Shown: in pieces, positions 43,552 to 52,115 of the stretch | Layout of the letters: each line of letters opens with the position of its first letter | Numbering within the stretch: the first letter of the stretch is position 1 | NCBI RefSeq assembly: GCF_000383595.1 | Contig: NZ_KB911581.1 | Coordinates: 806,001-870,000 of the forward strand | Source of the DNA: Streptomyces bottropensis ATCC 25435 | GTDB lineage: Bacteria > Actinomycetota > Actinomycetes > Streptomycetales > Streptomycetaceae | Reading direction: 5' to 3' | DNA: 64,000 nt | Notes under the pieces: model-generated | The model's input: the letters and a program-made list of their open reading frames with translations, nothing else | Told to the model about the DNA's origin: nothing | Databases searched by the model: none | Program-made: the position numbers and the translations under genes

Positions 43552-44817
43552 ATGCGCGGGATATCGCGAAGGGGGATGCTCGGGCTCGGGGCGGGGGCGG
43601 CCGTGGGGCTGGGGCTGACCGGGTGTGGGACCGGGATCGGGGGCGAGCCGAGCGAGGCCGGGGGGCCCGGGGGCGGCAAGAAGCCCGACGGGAAGAAGCC
43701 GGGGAAGAAGGCGAAGCCGCTGGGTGACGGCTCGACCTCGTACACGGGGAAGCAGCCGAACCAGCCGGGCAAGCCGCGACCGCTGGCGCCCGGCGAGAAG
43801 CCGCCGCAGTTCGTGGTGTTCTCCTGGGACGGGGCCGGTGACGTCGGGAACGGTCTTTTCGAGCGGTTCCTGAAGGCCGGGCGGGATCACGACGCCCATA
43901 TGACGTTCTTCCTCTCCGGTATCTATCTCCTCCCGGAGTCGAAAAAGCGCGTGTATCTCCCGCCGAACAACGCCCCCGGCGCCTCGGACATCGGTTATCT
44001 GACGGACGAACACATCAAGTCGACGCTGGGTCACGTGCGTACCGCATGGCTCGACGGACACGAGATAGGCACCCACTTCAACGGCCACTTCTGCGGCGGC
44101 ACCGGCTCGGTCGGGAACTGGACGTCCAAGCAGTGGCGCAGCGAGATCGAGCAGGCGAAGTCGTTCGTCAAGGAGTGGAGGACCAACAGCGGCTGGACGG
44201 ACGTCGAACCGCTGCCGTTCGACTACGACAAGGAGCTGATCGGCGGCCGCACGCCCTGTCTGCTGGGGCAGGAGAACCTGCTGCCCACCGCGCGCGAGCT
44301 GGGCTGGCGCTACGACTCCTCCTCGCCCGGCGGCCTCCAGGTCTGGCCCAAGAAGAAGCAGGGCATCTGGGACCTGCCGCTGCAGTCCGTGCCGTTCCCG
44401 GGCCGCGGTTTCGAGGTGCTGTCCATGGACTACAACATCATGTTCAACCAGTCGCAGAACTCCACCCAGGCCCCGCCCGCCAACTATCCGGCCTACCGCA
44501 CCCAGGCGACCGGCGCGTACGTCGCCGGCTTCCAGCGCGCGTACGAGACGAACCGGGCGCCGCTGTTCATAGGCAACCACTTCGAGGAGTGGAACGGCGG
44601 GGTCTACATGGACGCCGTCGAGGAGGCCCTCAAGCACATCGCGCGGGCCAAGGAGAAGGCCAAGGACGGGGAGGTGCGCATCGTCTCGTTCCGGCAGTTC
44701 GTGGACTGGATGGACGCGCAGACCCCGGACGTCCTGGCCAAGCTCCAGACCCTCGGGGTGGGGCAGCGGCCGACGGGCGGGTGGAAGGAGTTCCTGGGGG
44801 CCGGATCGGCCGCCTGA
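43552..44817 (+). CDS. Exported polysaccharide deacetylase-like lipoprotein
   Basis: 421 residues. A Tat plus lipobox signal (ISRRGMLGLGAGAAVGLGLTGCG) is followed by a Gly/Lys/Pro linker. The NodB-type fold begins at QFVVFSWDGAGDVGN (catalytic Asp) and has DGHEIGTHFNGHFCGG with the metal His pair, then ELGWRYDSSSPGG and APLFIGNHFEEWNGGVYMDAV. It would remove acetyl groups from a wall polymer, outside the membrane. ATG 43552 has gagggggac upstream; ATG 43534 is possible. Confidence 0.9.
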   Translation: MRGISRRGMLGLGAGAAVGLGLTGCGTGIGGEPSEAGGPGGGKKPDGKKPGKKAKPLGDGSTSYTGKQPNQPGKPRPLAPGEKPPQFVVFSWDGAGDVGNGLFERFLKAGRDHDAHMTFFLSGIYLLPESKKRVYLPPNNAPGASDIGYLTDEHIKSTLGHVRTAWLDGHEIGTHFNGHFCGGTGSVGNWTSKQWRSEIEQAKSFVKEWRTNSGWTDVEPLPFDYDKELIGGRTPCLLGQENLLPTARELGWRYDSSSPGGLQVWPKKKQGIWDLPLQSVPFPGRGFEVLSMDYNIMFNQSQNSTQAPPANYPAYRTQATGAYVAGFQRAYETNRAPLFIGNHFEEWNGGVYMDAVEEALKHIARAKEKAKDGEVRIVSFRQFVDWMDAQTPDVLAKLQTLGVGQRPTGGWKEFLGAGSAA

Positions 44818-44882
44818 CCTGCACGCCAAGGGGCTGCCGACCCCGCCTTAAGCCCCCGAAACGGGCATGCGAAACTTTTCAC

Positions 44883-45482
44883 ATGAGTGTCCGTACGAGC
44901 CGTAGTCGTGCCGCTTTGCTCTCCGCCGGGGCCGTCGCCCTGGTGCTGACGCTGTCCGCCTGCGCGGGCGGCGGCATCGAGGGCGGGGGCGGTGGGACCG
45001 GGTTCATCACCGGCTCCGACGGGATCGCGACGGTGAAGAAGGGTGACCGTGCCACCGCGCCGGATCTCTCCGGCAAGACCATCGACGGCGACCGGCTCGA
45101 CCTCTCCGCCTACAAGGGCAAGATCATCGTCCTGAACGTGTGGGGCTCCTGGTGCGCACCGTGCCGCGCGGAGGCCCCCAACCTGGCGAAGGTCGCCGAG
45201 GACCTCGCCGACCAGGGCGTGCAGTTCGTCGGCATCAACACACGGGACACCAGCACCCGGCCGGCGGTCGCCTTCGAGAAGCAGTACAAGGTGACGTACC
45301 CGAGCCTCTACGACCCCACGGGCAAGCTCCTGCTGCGCTTCGAGAAGGGGTCGCTCAACCCGCAGCTGATCCCCTCCACCCTCGTCGTCGACCGGGACGG
45401 CAAGCTCGCGGCGCGCACCCAGCAGGCGCTCAGCGAGGAGAAGCTGCGCAAGATGCTCAAGCCCATCCTCGCGGAGAAGTGA
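44883..45482 (+). CDS. resA: ResA/TlpA-like thioredoxin lipoprotein
   Basis: 199 residues. Lipobox VLTLSACAGG, then a thioredoxin fold of ResA type: ATAPDLSGKTIDGDRLDLSAYKGKIIVLNVWGSWCAPCRAEAPNL with the redox WCAPC, FVGINTRDTSTRPAVAFEKQY, and LIPSTLVVDRDGKLAAR (cis-Pro). It reduces the apocytochrome c haem-binding Cys pair outside the membrane, using electrons from CcdA encoded next. First of four tightly spaced cytochrome c biogenesis genes. Confidence 0.94.
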   Translation: MSVRTSRSRAALLSAGAVALVLTLSACAGGGIEGGGGGTGFITGSDGIATVKKGDRATAPDLSGKTIDGDRLDLSAYKGKIIVLNVWGSWCAPCRAEAPNLAKVAEDLADQGVQFVGINTRDTSTRPAVAFEKQYKVTYPSLYDPTGKLLLRFEKGSLNPQLIPSTLVVDRDGKLAARTQQALSEEKLRKMLKPILAEK

Positions 45483-45483
45483 C

Positions 45484-46278
45484 GTGCCGGGAATGTCCGA
45501 TCCGGCCATGGCCGCCGCGCTGACCACGACCGCCGCCGAGCTGAACAGGACCGTGTTCGACGGGGCCCTGCTGCTCGCCCTGCCCATCGCCGTCCTCGGC
45601 GGGCTCGTCTCCTTCTTCTCGCCCTGCGTCCTGCCGCTCGTGCCCGGCTACCTGTCGTACGTCACCGGCGTCGGCGGCACCGACCTGGTCGACGCGCGCC
45701 GGGGCCGGATGGTGGCCGGGGCCGGGCTGTTCGTGCTCGGCTTCACCTTCGTCTTCGTCTCCGGCGGCGCGCTGTTCGGGTACTTCGGGCAGACCCTGCT
45801 GGAGCACCAGGACGTGCTCAACAAGGTGCTCGGCGTGCTCATGATCACCATGGGCCTGTTCTTCATGGGGCTGATGCCCTGGTTCACCGCGCGCGAGTTC
45901 CGCTTCCACACCCGACCGGCCACCGGACTCGTGGGCGCCCCGATACTGGGCGCCCTCTTCGGGATCGGCTGGGCCCCCTGCATCGGACCCACCCTCACCT
46001 CCGTCAACGCCCTCGCCCTCGAACAGGCCAGCGCCGGTCGCGGGGCCCTGCTGATGGTGGCGTACTGTCTGGGGCTGGGCCTGCCCTTCGTGCTCGCCGC
46101 GGTGGCCTTCCGCAAGGCGCTCGGCGCCTTCGCCTGGGTCAAGCGGCACTACACGTGGGTGCTGCGCATCGGCGGCGGCATGATGATCACGATCGGCCTG
46201 CTCATGCTGACCGGCGCCTGGGACCGCATCATTCAGGAGATGCAGGTCTGGTCCGCCGGCTTCACCCCTGGGATCTGA
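45484..46278 (+). CDS. ccdA: Cytochrome c biogenesis protein CcdA
   Basis: 264 residues with six membrane helices. The two redox Cys are in SFFSPCVLPLVPGYLSYV and IGWAPCIGPTLTSVNALAL. It passes electrons from cytoplasmic thioredoxin across the membrane to ResA. GTG start at 45484, one base after the resA stop. Confidence 0.95.
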   Translation: MPGMSDPAMAAALTTTAAELNRTVFDGALLLALPIAVLGGLVSFFSPCVLPLVPGYLSYVTGVGGTDLVDARRGRMVAGAGLFVLGFTFVFVSGGALFGYFGQTLLEHQDVLNKVLGVLMITMGLFFMGLMPWFTAREFRFHTRPATGLVGAPILGALFGIGWAPCIGPTLTSVNALALEQASAGRGALLMVAYCLGLGLPFVLAAVAFRKALGAFAWVKRHYTWVLRIGGGMMITIGLLMLTGAWDRIIQEMQVWSAGFTPGI

Positions 46279-46282
46279 GCCA

Positions 46283-48124
46283 ATGACGACGACCGACTCC
46301 GGCAACCGCGAGAACGCCGCCCGGCGCGCGAGCGGCACCCCCGACGACAACGACCTCGGCGCCGCCGGCTCGCAGCTCTCCACCGCACCGGAGGAGGACG
46401 CGCCCCACCTGCCCTCGCTGGGCGTGATCGGGTGGGCCCGCTGGTTCTGGCGTCAGCTGACGTCCATGCGGGTCGCGCTGCTGCTGCTGTTCATGCTGTC
46501 GCTCGCGGCGATCCCCGGTTCACTGATCCCGCAGTCGGGCCAGGACGAGTCCCGGGTCGTCGACTTCATGCGGCGCCACGACACACTGGGGCCCCTCTAC
46601 GAGAAGCTCGGGCTGTTCCACGTCTACAGCTCGGTGTGGTTCTCGGCGATCTACATCCTCCTCTTCGTCTCGCTCATCGGCTGCATCGTGCCCCGCACGG
46701 GGCAGTTCGTCGGCCAGCTCCGGGGCCGCCCGCCGGGCGCGCCCAGGCGTCTGACCCGGCTGCCCGCCTACGCGACCTGGCGCACGCAGGCCACGCCGGA
46801 GCAGGTCCGCGAGGTCGCGCTCAAGGCACTGAGGAAGCGCCGGTTCCGCGCGCATGTCGCCGGGGACGCCGTCGCCGCCGAGAAGGGCTATCTGCGGGAG
46901 ACCGGCAACCTCGCCTTCCACATCGCCCTGATCGTGATGCTCGTCGCCTTCGCCTGGGGCCAGCTCTACCGGTCCGAGGGCAACAAGCTGATCGTCGAGG
47001 GCGACGGCTTCTCCAACGTCCTCCCCCAGTACGACGACTTCAAGTCCGGCAACCTCTTCACCGCCGACGATCTCAACCCCTTCAGCTTCGACCTCAAGAA
47101 CTTCCGGGCCACATACGAGACGAGCGGCCCCAACAAGGGCACGCCGCGTGTCTTCGAGGCCTCCGTCGACTACGCGGTCGGCGCCGACGGCAAGGAACGG
47201 CCGACCAGGATCGAGGTCAACAAGCCGCTGGAGATCGGCGACTCGAAGGTCTACCTGGTCAGCCACGGATACGCTCCCGTCGTCACCGTCAAGGACGGCC
47301 GGGGCAAGGTCGTCTTCCAGGACGCGGCGCCGCTGCTGCCGCTGGATCCCAATATCACCTCCACCGGCGTGATCAAGGTCATGGACGGCTACCGCGACGC
47401 CGAGGGCGGGTGGGACCAGCTCGGTATCCAGGCCTTCTTCCTCCCGACGTACGGCGGCAAGGACACCGCCGTGGTCTCGCAGTTCCCCGCACTGCTGAAC
47501 CCCGTGCTCAACCTGGAGCCGTACCACGGTGACCTCCGGGTCAACGCGGGCATCCCGCAGAGCGTGTACCAGCTCGACAAGTCCAAGCTGAAGGAGTTCA
47601 AGGACTCCAAGGGCGCGCAGGTGCGGGAGAACCTGCGGATCGGCGAGTCCATGACGCTGCCGAACGGGGCGGGCACGATCACCTTCGACGGGGTCAGGGA
47701 GTGGGCCGGCTTCCAGATCACCCAGCAGCCCGGCAGCGGATGGGCCCTCGGCGGCGCGATCACCGCCATCCTCGGGCTCGCCGGGTCCCTGTTCATCCAG
47801 CGCCGACGGGTGTGGGTGCGGGCGGTGACCGGCCCGGACGGGATCACCGTCGTGGAGATGGCCGGGCTGGGCCGCAGCGAGTCGGCGAAGGTGCCGGAGG
47901 AGCTGGGCGACCTGGCGGCGGTCGTCCATGCCGAGGCGCCCACCGCCCCCGAGCCCGAGCCCGCCCCCGAGCCCGAGTCAGAGCCCGAGCCCGACAGCGA
48001 GCCGTCCGCCGCCGCCACGCCCACCCCTGCCACCCCGGCGCCACGATCGCCCGCGGACGGCGCGGGCCCGGACTCATCCACCCCGAAACCCCCAGCCGTA
48101 CCCTCCGAAGGGGCTGAGCAGTGA
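46283..48124 (+). CDS. resB: Cytochrome c biogenesis protein ResB
   Basis: 613 residues. ResB core: WRQLTSMRVALLLLFMLSLAAIPGSLIPQ, YSSVWFSAIYILLFVSLIGCIVPR, LAFHIALIVMLVAFAWG, a large outside domain, and the last helix WALGGAITAILGLAGSLFIQRRRVWVRA. The final 65 residues are a Pro/Glu/Ala tail (EPEPAPEPESEPEPDSEPS) beyond the family core. With CcsB it forms the System II haem transporter/ligase. It starts 4 bp after ccdA; the stop overlaps the ccsB GTG. Confidence 0.94.
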   Translation: MTTTDSGNRENAARRASGTPDDNDLGAAGSQLSTAPEEDAPHLPSLGVIGWARWFWRQLTSMRVALLLLFMLSLAAIPGSLIPQSGQDESRVVDFMRRHDTLGPLYEKLGLFHVYSSVWFSAIYILLFVSLIGCIVPRTGQFVGQLRGRPPGAPRRLTRLPAYATWRTQATPEQVREVALKALRKRRFRAHVAGDAVAAEKGYLRETGNLAFHIALIVMLVAFAWGQLYRSEGNKLIVEGDGFSNVLPQYDDFKSGNLFTADDLNPFSFDLKNFRATYETSGPNKGTPRVFEASVDYAVGADGKERPTRIEVNKPLEIGDSKVYLVSHGYAPVVTVKDGRGKVVFQDAAPLLPLDPNITSTGVIKVMDGYRDAEGGWDQLGIQAFFLPTYGGKDTAVVSQFPALLNPVLNLEPYHGDLRVNAGIPQSVYQLDKSKLKEFKDSKGAQVRENLRIGESMTLPNGAGTITFDGVREWAGFQITQQPGSGWALGGAITAILGLAGSLFIQRRRVWVRAVTGPDGITVVEMAGLGRSESAKVPEELGDLAAVVHAEAPTAPEPEPAPEPESEPEPDSEPSAAATPTPATPAPRSPADGAGPDSSTPKPPAVPSEGAEQ

Positions 48125-49239
48125 CCCTCGCCGCCGCCACCAACGAAAACCTCGCCAACATCAGCAACACGCTGATCTACTCGGCGATGGCCGTGTACAC
48201 CCTGGCCTTCTTCGCGTACATCGCCGAGTGGCTCTTCGGGAGCCGGAGCAAGGTCGGCCGCACGGCCGCCGCGCTCACCTCCGACCCGAAGGACGCCAAG
48301 AAGGCGGACGCGCCCGCGGTGACGGTGAAGTCCGCCGGCGGGACCAGCGTGCTGGAGCGGCCGAAGGTGGTCGTGCGGGCCGCCGCCGGTGCCCGGGACG
48401 TGCCGGACGGGCCGGGCGCGCACGGCGGGGACGAGCAGGGCGACCTCTACGGCCGTATCGCCGTGTCCCTCACCGTGGTCGCCTTCCTCGTGGAGTTCGG
48501 CGGGGTGCTCACCCGGGCCCTCTCGGTGCAGCGGGCGCCGTGGGGCAACATGTACGAGTTCAACATCACCTTCTCCACCGTGGCCGTCGGGGTGTACCTC
48601 GCGCTGCTCGCGCTGAAGAAGAACGTCCGCTGGCTCGGGCTTCCGCTGATCACGACGGTCCTCCTCGATCTCGGTCTCGCCGTCACTGTCTTGTACACCG
48701 CCAGCGACCAGTTGGTTCCCGCCCTCCACTCGTACTGGCTCTACATCCACGTCTCCACCGCGATCTTCTGCGGCGCGGTCTTCTACGTGGGCGCGGTCGG
48801 CACGATCCTGTACCTGTTCAAGGACTCCTACGAGAGCAAGCTCGCGAGCGGCGGGCGGCCCGGCCGGTTCGCGACCTCCGTCATGGAGCGGCTGCCCGCC
48901 TCGGCCTCCCTCGACAAGTTCTCGTATCGCGTCAACGCGGCCGTCTTCCCGCTGTGGACGTTCACGATCATCGCGGGCGCGATCTGGGCGGGCGACGCGT
49001 GGGGCCGCTACTGGGGCTGGGACCCGAAGGAGACCTGGTCCTTCATCACCTGGGTCGCCTACGCCTGCTACCTGCATGCCCGCGCCACGGCCGGCTGGAA
49101 GGGCCGCAAGGCCGCGTACATCGCGATCGTCGCCTTCGCCTGCTGGCTGTTCAACTACTACGGCGTCAACATCTTCGTCAGCGGCAAGCACTCCTACGCG
49201 GACGTGGGCCTGGCCGTGCTGCACTCCGTCCGCGCCTGA
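48121..49239 (+). CDS. ccsB: Cytochrome c biogenesis protein CcsB/ResC
   Basis: 372 residues. The tryptophan-rich haem-handling motif is AGDAWGRYWGWDPKETWSFITW; conserved His appear in ALHSYWLYIHVSTAIF and CYLHARATAGWKG. A cytosolic linker of about 90 residues follows the first helix (SDPKDAKKADAPAVTVKSAGG). Partner of ResB; GTG start overlaps the resB stop (GTGA). Confidence 0.95.
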   Translation: MTLAAATNENLANISNTLIYSAMAVYTLAFFAYIAEWLFGSRSKVGRTAAALTSDPKDAKKADAPAVTVKSAGGTSVLERPKVVVRAAAGARDVPDGPGAHGGDEQGDLYGRIAVSLTVVAFLVEFGGVLTRALSVQRAPWGNMYEFNITFSTVAVGVYLALLALKKNVRWLGLPLITTVLLDLGLAVTVLYTASDQLVPALHSYWLYIHVSTAIFCGAVFYVGAVGTILYLFKDSYESKLASGGRPGRFATSVMERLPASASLDKFSYRVNAAVFPLWTFTIIAGAIWAGDAWGRYWGWDPKETWSFITWVAYACYLHARATAGWKGRKAAYIAIVAFACWLFNYYGVNIFVSGKHSYADVGLAVLHSVRA

Positions 49240-49262
49240 CACATCCTGTCTCGTCCTTCGGC

Positions 49263-49292
49263 CGTCCGCGGACGTTCAGTCGTCCGCGGACG
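49263..49292. terminator. Convergent terminator between ccsB and the Crp-like gene
   Basis: Two copies of cgtccgcggacg (itself a palindrome) six bases apart form a 12 bp stem; the right arm lies in the last codons of the Crp-like gene. Confidence 0.65.
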
Positions 49293-49962
49293 CCAGCGCG
49301 TGCCGACGCAGCCCCGCCAGGTCGGTGATCACGATCCGGCGCCGCGCCCGCGTGGTGCCGATCAGTCCCCTCTCCTGGAGGCGGGTGATGCCCCGGCTCG
49401 CCGCGTCCCGGCCCATCCCCGTCCAGTCGCCGAGGTCCTGCCGCGACACGTCCCGGATCTCCGTGTCCCCGTCCGTGGACACACCCTCCGCCTCGGCGAG
49501 CCTCAGCAGCAGCCGGGCGAGTCGGACCTGTGCGGGGGCGGAGGTGATGGCGATCTGCTGGTGATCGGACTCCTTCAGCCGGCTGTTCGCGGAGTTGAGC
49601 AGCTTGCGGAGGATGGCGGAGTGGTTGGTGAGCAGAGCCTCGAACGCCTCGCGTGAGTACCAGCGGACATAGGTGTCCGTCAGCGCCCGCACGGTCGCGT
49701 TCCGCCGCCCGCCGTCCAACAGGGCCACCTCACCGACGAGGTCACCGTCGCGGCGCGTGGCCAGATAGGTCGTACGGCCCCGCTCTCCCTGCCAGAGCAC
49801 CCGGCACCGGCCGGTGATGATCAGTGCGGCCCGGTCCGCCGTGTCGTTCTGCCGGAAGAGCTGATCCCCGGGGCGAAGTGGCTCCTTCTGTACCCGGCCG
49901 GCCTGCTGCACTGCCTCGCGTTCGTGCGGGTCGAGGGTGCTCAAGAACGTCTTGTGTTCCAC
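49276..49962 (-). CDS. Crp/Fnr-family regulator with intact cyclic-nucleotide pocket
   Basis: 228 residues. The cNMP-binding domain has LRPGDQLFRQNDTADRAALIITG and the phosphate-binding cassette GDLVGEVALLDGGRRNATVRA (Gly77-Glu78 and Arg87-Asn-Ala), close to the ligand-binding consensus. The winged-helix domain follows: VSRQDLGDWTGMGRDAASRGITRLQERGLI. No Fnr-type Cys cluster. GTG start at 49962. Divergent by 120 bp from a membrane protein gene that is followed by a nucleotide-cyclase-like gene, suggesting a local cNMP circuit; that link is inference. Confidence 0.92.
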   Translation of the reverse strand: MEHKTFLSTLDPHEREAVQQAGRVQKEPLRPGDQLFRQNDTADRAALIITGRCRVLWQGERGRTTYLATRRDGDLVGEVALLDGGRRNATVRALTDTYVRWYSREAFEALLTNHSAILRKLLNSANSRLKESDHQQIAITSAPAQVRLARLLLRLAEAEGVSTDGDTEIRDVSRQDLGDWTGMGRDAASRGITRLQERGLIGTTRARRRIVITDLAGLRRHALASADD

Positions 49963-50082
49963 CGTCGAAGCTTGCGCAGATCAGCTGAAACTCGGCAGCT
50001 CTTATGCGGCAGTTGGCGCAAACCGACCGTCTTCTCGCTGTTCTCATGTGGGCGTTGGTCATATGAGAGACAGGCGTGCCAC

Positions 50083-50838
50083 ATGTCAGGACAGCAACAG
50101 CCCTCAGGCGCCCGTGATGAGCGGGACCGGCGGGAACCGCGCGGCAACCGCTTCGACGCCGGCGGCAACATCGACAACAGCGGCATCATCAGTGGTGGCA
50201 ACACCAACATCAACAGCAACAACACGAACAGCAACAACACGACGAACAGTCACAACATCACGGACAGCAACAACACCACCACCATCGAGAACAAGGTCAA
50301 GAAGTTCGTTCTCGGCAACCCCGCGCTGGCCGTCAGCCTCTGTGTCGTGCTCGCGGCGGGCGGCGTCTGGGGTGGCAGCGAGCTGTTCGGGACCGCGATC
50401 GGGGGCGGGGACACGGTCGACACCTCCGTCGTGAGCCAGGAGGGTCTCGCCGGAGCCCGCAGCACCCTGGAACAGATCCGGGTGGCGGAGCGTGTCGCGG
50501 ACACCGCGGCCTGGTGCGAACTGGCACAGCCGAGCGACAGCGGTTGCGCCGCGTTCGTGGACTCCGCCCTGAACGCGAAGGCGGAGTCGTACCGCGAGCA
50601 GGTCGACGCCGTGGGGCTCGGCGAGCCGGAGGAGTCCGACGGCGGCGCGCGGATGCAGCTCCGTTGGAAGGGACAGGACCAGGGCTACGTCAGCCTCGCG
50701 TGGAACGGTGGCCGCTGGCAGCTGGCCTCCACGGACTACGGGCTGTTCAAGCTCTGCGGGACCGGGGTCTTCATCTCCCTGGTGGACGCGCGGAACCAGC
50801 AGGCGAAGTGCGGCCCGTTCTCGCTCCCGGCCTCCTGA
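50083..50838 (+). CDS. Single-pass membrane protein with Asn-rich tag
   Basis: 251 residues. Residues 1-24 are charged. Residues about 25-42 read FDAGGNIDNSGIISGGNT, and an Asn/Thr/Ser tract follows (NINSNNTNSNNTTNSHNITD). One membrane helix is near 79-100 (LGNPALAVSLCVVLAAGGVWGG). The outside part (about 145 residues) has Cys in TAAWCELAQPSDSGCAAF and LCGTGVF/AKCGPF and may be disulphide-bonded. The tag is nearly repeated at the end of the next gene product, which is the best evidence that the two work together. Function unknown. Confidence 0.85.
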   Translation: MSGQQQPSGARDERDRREPRGNRFDAGGNIDNSGIISGGNTNINSNNTNSNNTTNSHNITDSNNTTTIENKVKKFVLGNPALAVSLCVVLAAGGVWGGSELFGTAIGGGDTVDTSVVSQEGLAGARSTLEQIRVAERVADTAAWCELAQPSDSGCAAFVDSALNAKAESYREQVDAVGLGEPEESDGGARMQLRWKGQDQGYVSLAWNGGRWQLASTDYGLFKLCGTGVFISLVDARNQQAKCGPFSLPAS

Positions 50839-50893
50839 ACCCACGCCTTGTCACCCGAGGACCACTCGTACAGAACAGAGAGGCCGACGTGCC

Positions 50894-51637
50894 ATGCCCG
50901 CCTACCTCGCCCACCCCGAGCACTCCCACCTCCTCCTCGCCGACGTCGAGGGCTTCGGATCCCGCAGCGACCGTGAGCAACTGGACACCCGCGAGGGCCT
51001 CTACGGCGAGCTGCGCGCCGCCTTCACCGACGAACTGTGGGGGAGTTGCGCACACGAGGACCGAGGCGACGCCGTCCTCGTGGTGATGCGCCACGCGTGG
51101 CTCGCCCATGCCCTCTTCACCGATGTACTGCCCCGGCTGGAGCACGGCCTGGGGCAGCGGCGACGCACCGATCCGCTGTTGCGGCTGCGGCTGTCCGTGC
51201 ACGCGGGGCCGGTGCACACCGACGACCACGGCTTCGCGGGCAACGCCGTCAACCTCGTCTTCCGGCTCAACGAGGGCCGGGTGTTGCGGCAGGCGCTCGG
51301 CGAGGCCCGCTCCGACACCGCGCTGCTGGTGTCGGACACCGTGCACGAGACCGGCGTGCGCGCCGGTCTGCCGGGCGTGGACCCGACGAGGTTCCACTCC
51401 GTGCCCGTGAGCGTCAAGGAGACCCAGGGGCGTGCGTGGCTGCACGTCGCCGGAGACCCGGAGTGCGCCCGGCGGGTGGCGGAGGAGGCGCAGCCGCGGG
51501 CGGCCGACGGCGCGGAGCCCCGCGGGGTGTCCATGCGGGCGGGGGGCGACATCCGCCTCGACGGCTCGGTGATCAGCGGCGGTGACACCACGGTGACCAT
51601 GACGCCCCCGCCCCGGTGGGGCGGGGGCCGACGGTGA
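50894..51637 (+). CDS. Class III nucleotide-cyclase-like protein with C-terminal tag
   Basis: 247 residues, cytosolic. The fold resembles a class III cyclase catalytic domain: LLLADVEGFGSRSD with Asp17 (first metal), EDRGDAVLVVM with Asp59 (second metal), RLRLSVHAGPVHTDDHGFAGNAVNLVFRLNEG (Asn and Arg of the transition-state site), then DTALLVSDTVHET. Both metal Asp residues are present, so activity is possible. The tail SMRAGGDIRLDGSVISGGDT repeats the tag of the preceding protein. It starts 55 bp after that gene. Cyclic-nucleotide product and signal unknown. Confidence 0.8.
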   Translation: MPAYLAHPEHSHLLLADVEGFGSRSDREQLDTREGLYGELRAAFTDELWGSCAHEDRGDAVLVVMRHAWLAHALFTDVLPRLEHGLGQRRRTDPLLRLRLSVHAGPVHTDDHGFAGNAVNLVFRLNEGRVLRQALGEARSDTALLVSDTVHETGVRAGLPGVDPTRFHSVPVSVKETQGRAWLHVAGDPECARRVAEEAQPRAADGAEPRGVSMRAGGDIRLDGSVISGGDTTVTMTPPPRWGGGRR

Positions 51638-51695
51638 CGGCGGATGGCGGCAGGGGACGCCTGCCCAGGGAACACGACCAGTGAGGACGAACCGA

Positions 51696-52067
51696 ATGAC
51701 GTACCACCCGATGTCACGCGTCCGGCGCACCGCCCTGGCCGCCGCCGCGGCCGGGCTGCTCGCGCTGACCACTGCCTGTGCGACAGGGCCGACGACCCGC
51801 AAGGAGGTGTGCGACAAGTACGACGACCTGGGCGGGCGGCTCATGGGGATCGGCGGGGTCATCGGCAACCCGGTGTTCTGGGCCGCCGGCGATCTCGCGG
51901 ACCTCGCCGAGCGGTACGAGGGCCCGGAGGACCTGTCGGCCGACGCGGAACGGCTCGACGAGATCTCCGACGCCGACGAGACGGACACGACGCAACTCTC
52001 GACCGCCACGCAGAACATCGCGGCTCTCTGCGGCCACCCGCTGGGCATGGGCCAGACCACGCCGTGA
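51696..52067 (+). CDS. Small lipoprotein
   Basis: 123 residues. Basic N-terminus, hydrophobic stretch and lipobox (ALAAAAAGLLALTTACATG), then KEVCDKYDDLGGRLMGIGGVIGNPVFWAAGDLADLAERY and an acidic Asp/Thr segment; one more Cys in IAALCGHPLG. GTG 51681 is an alternative start. Same direction as the cyclase-like gene, 58 bp after it, so possibly the third gene of that operon. Function unknown. Confidence 0.8.
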   Translation: MTYHPMSRVRRTALAAAAAGLLALTTACATGPTTRKEVCDKYDDLGGRLMGIGGVIGNPVFWAAGDLADLAERYEGPEDLSADAERLDEISDADETDTTQLSTATQNIAALCGHPLGMGQTTP

Positions 52068-52115
52068 ACGGCCCGGGGCCGCGCCGGGGACACCCCGGCG
52101 CGGTCCCAGGCCGGG

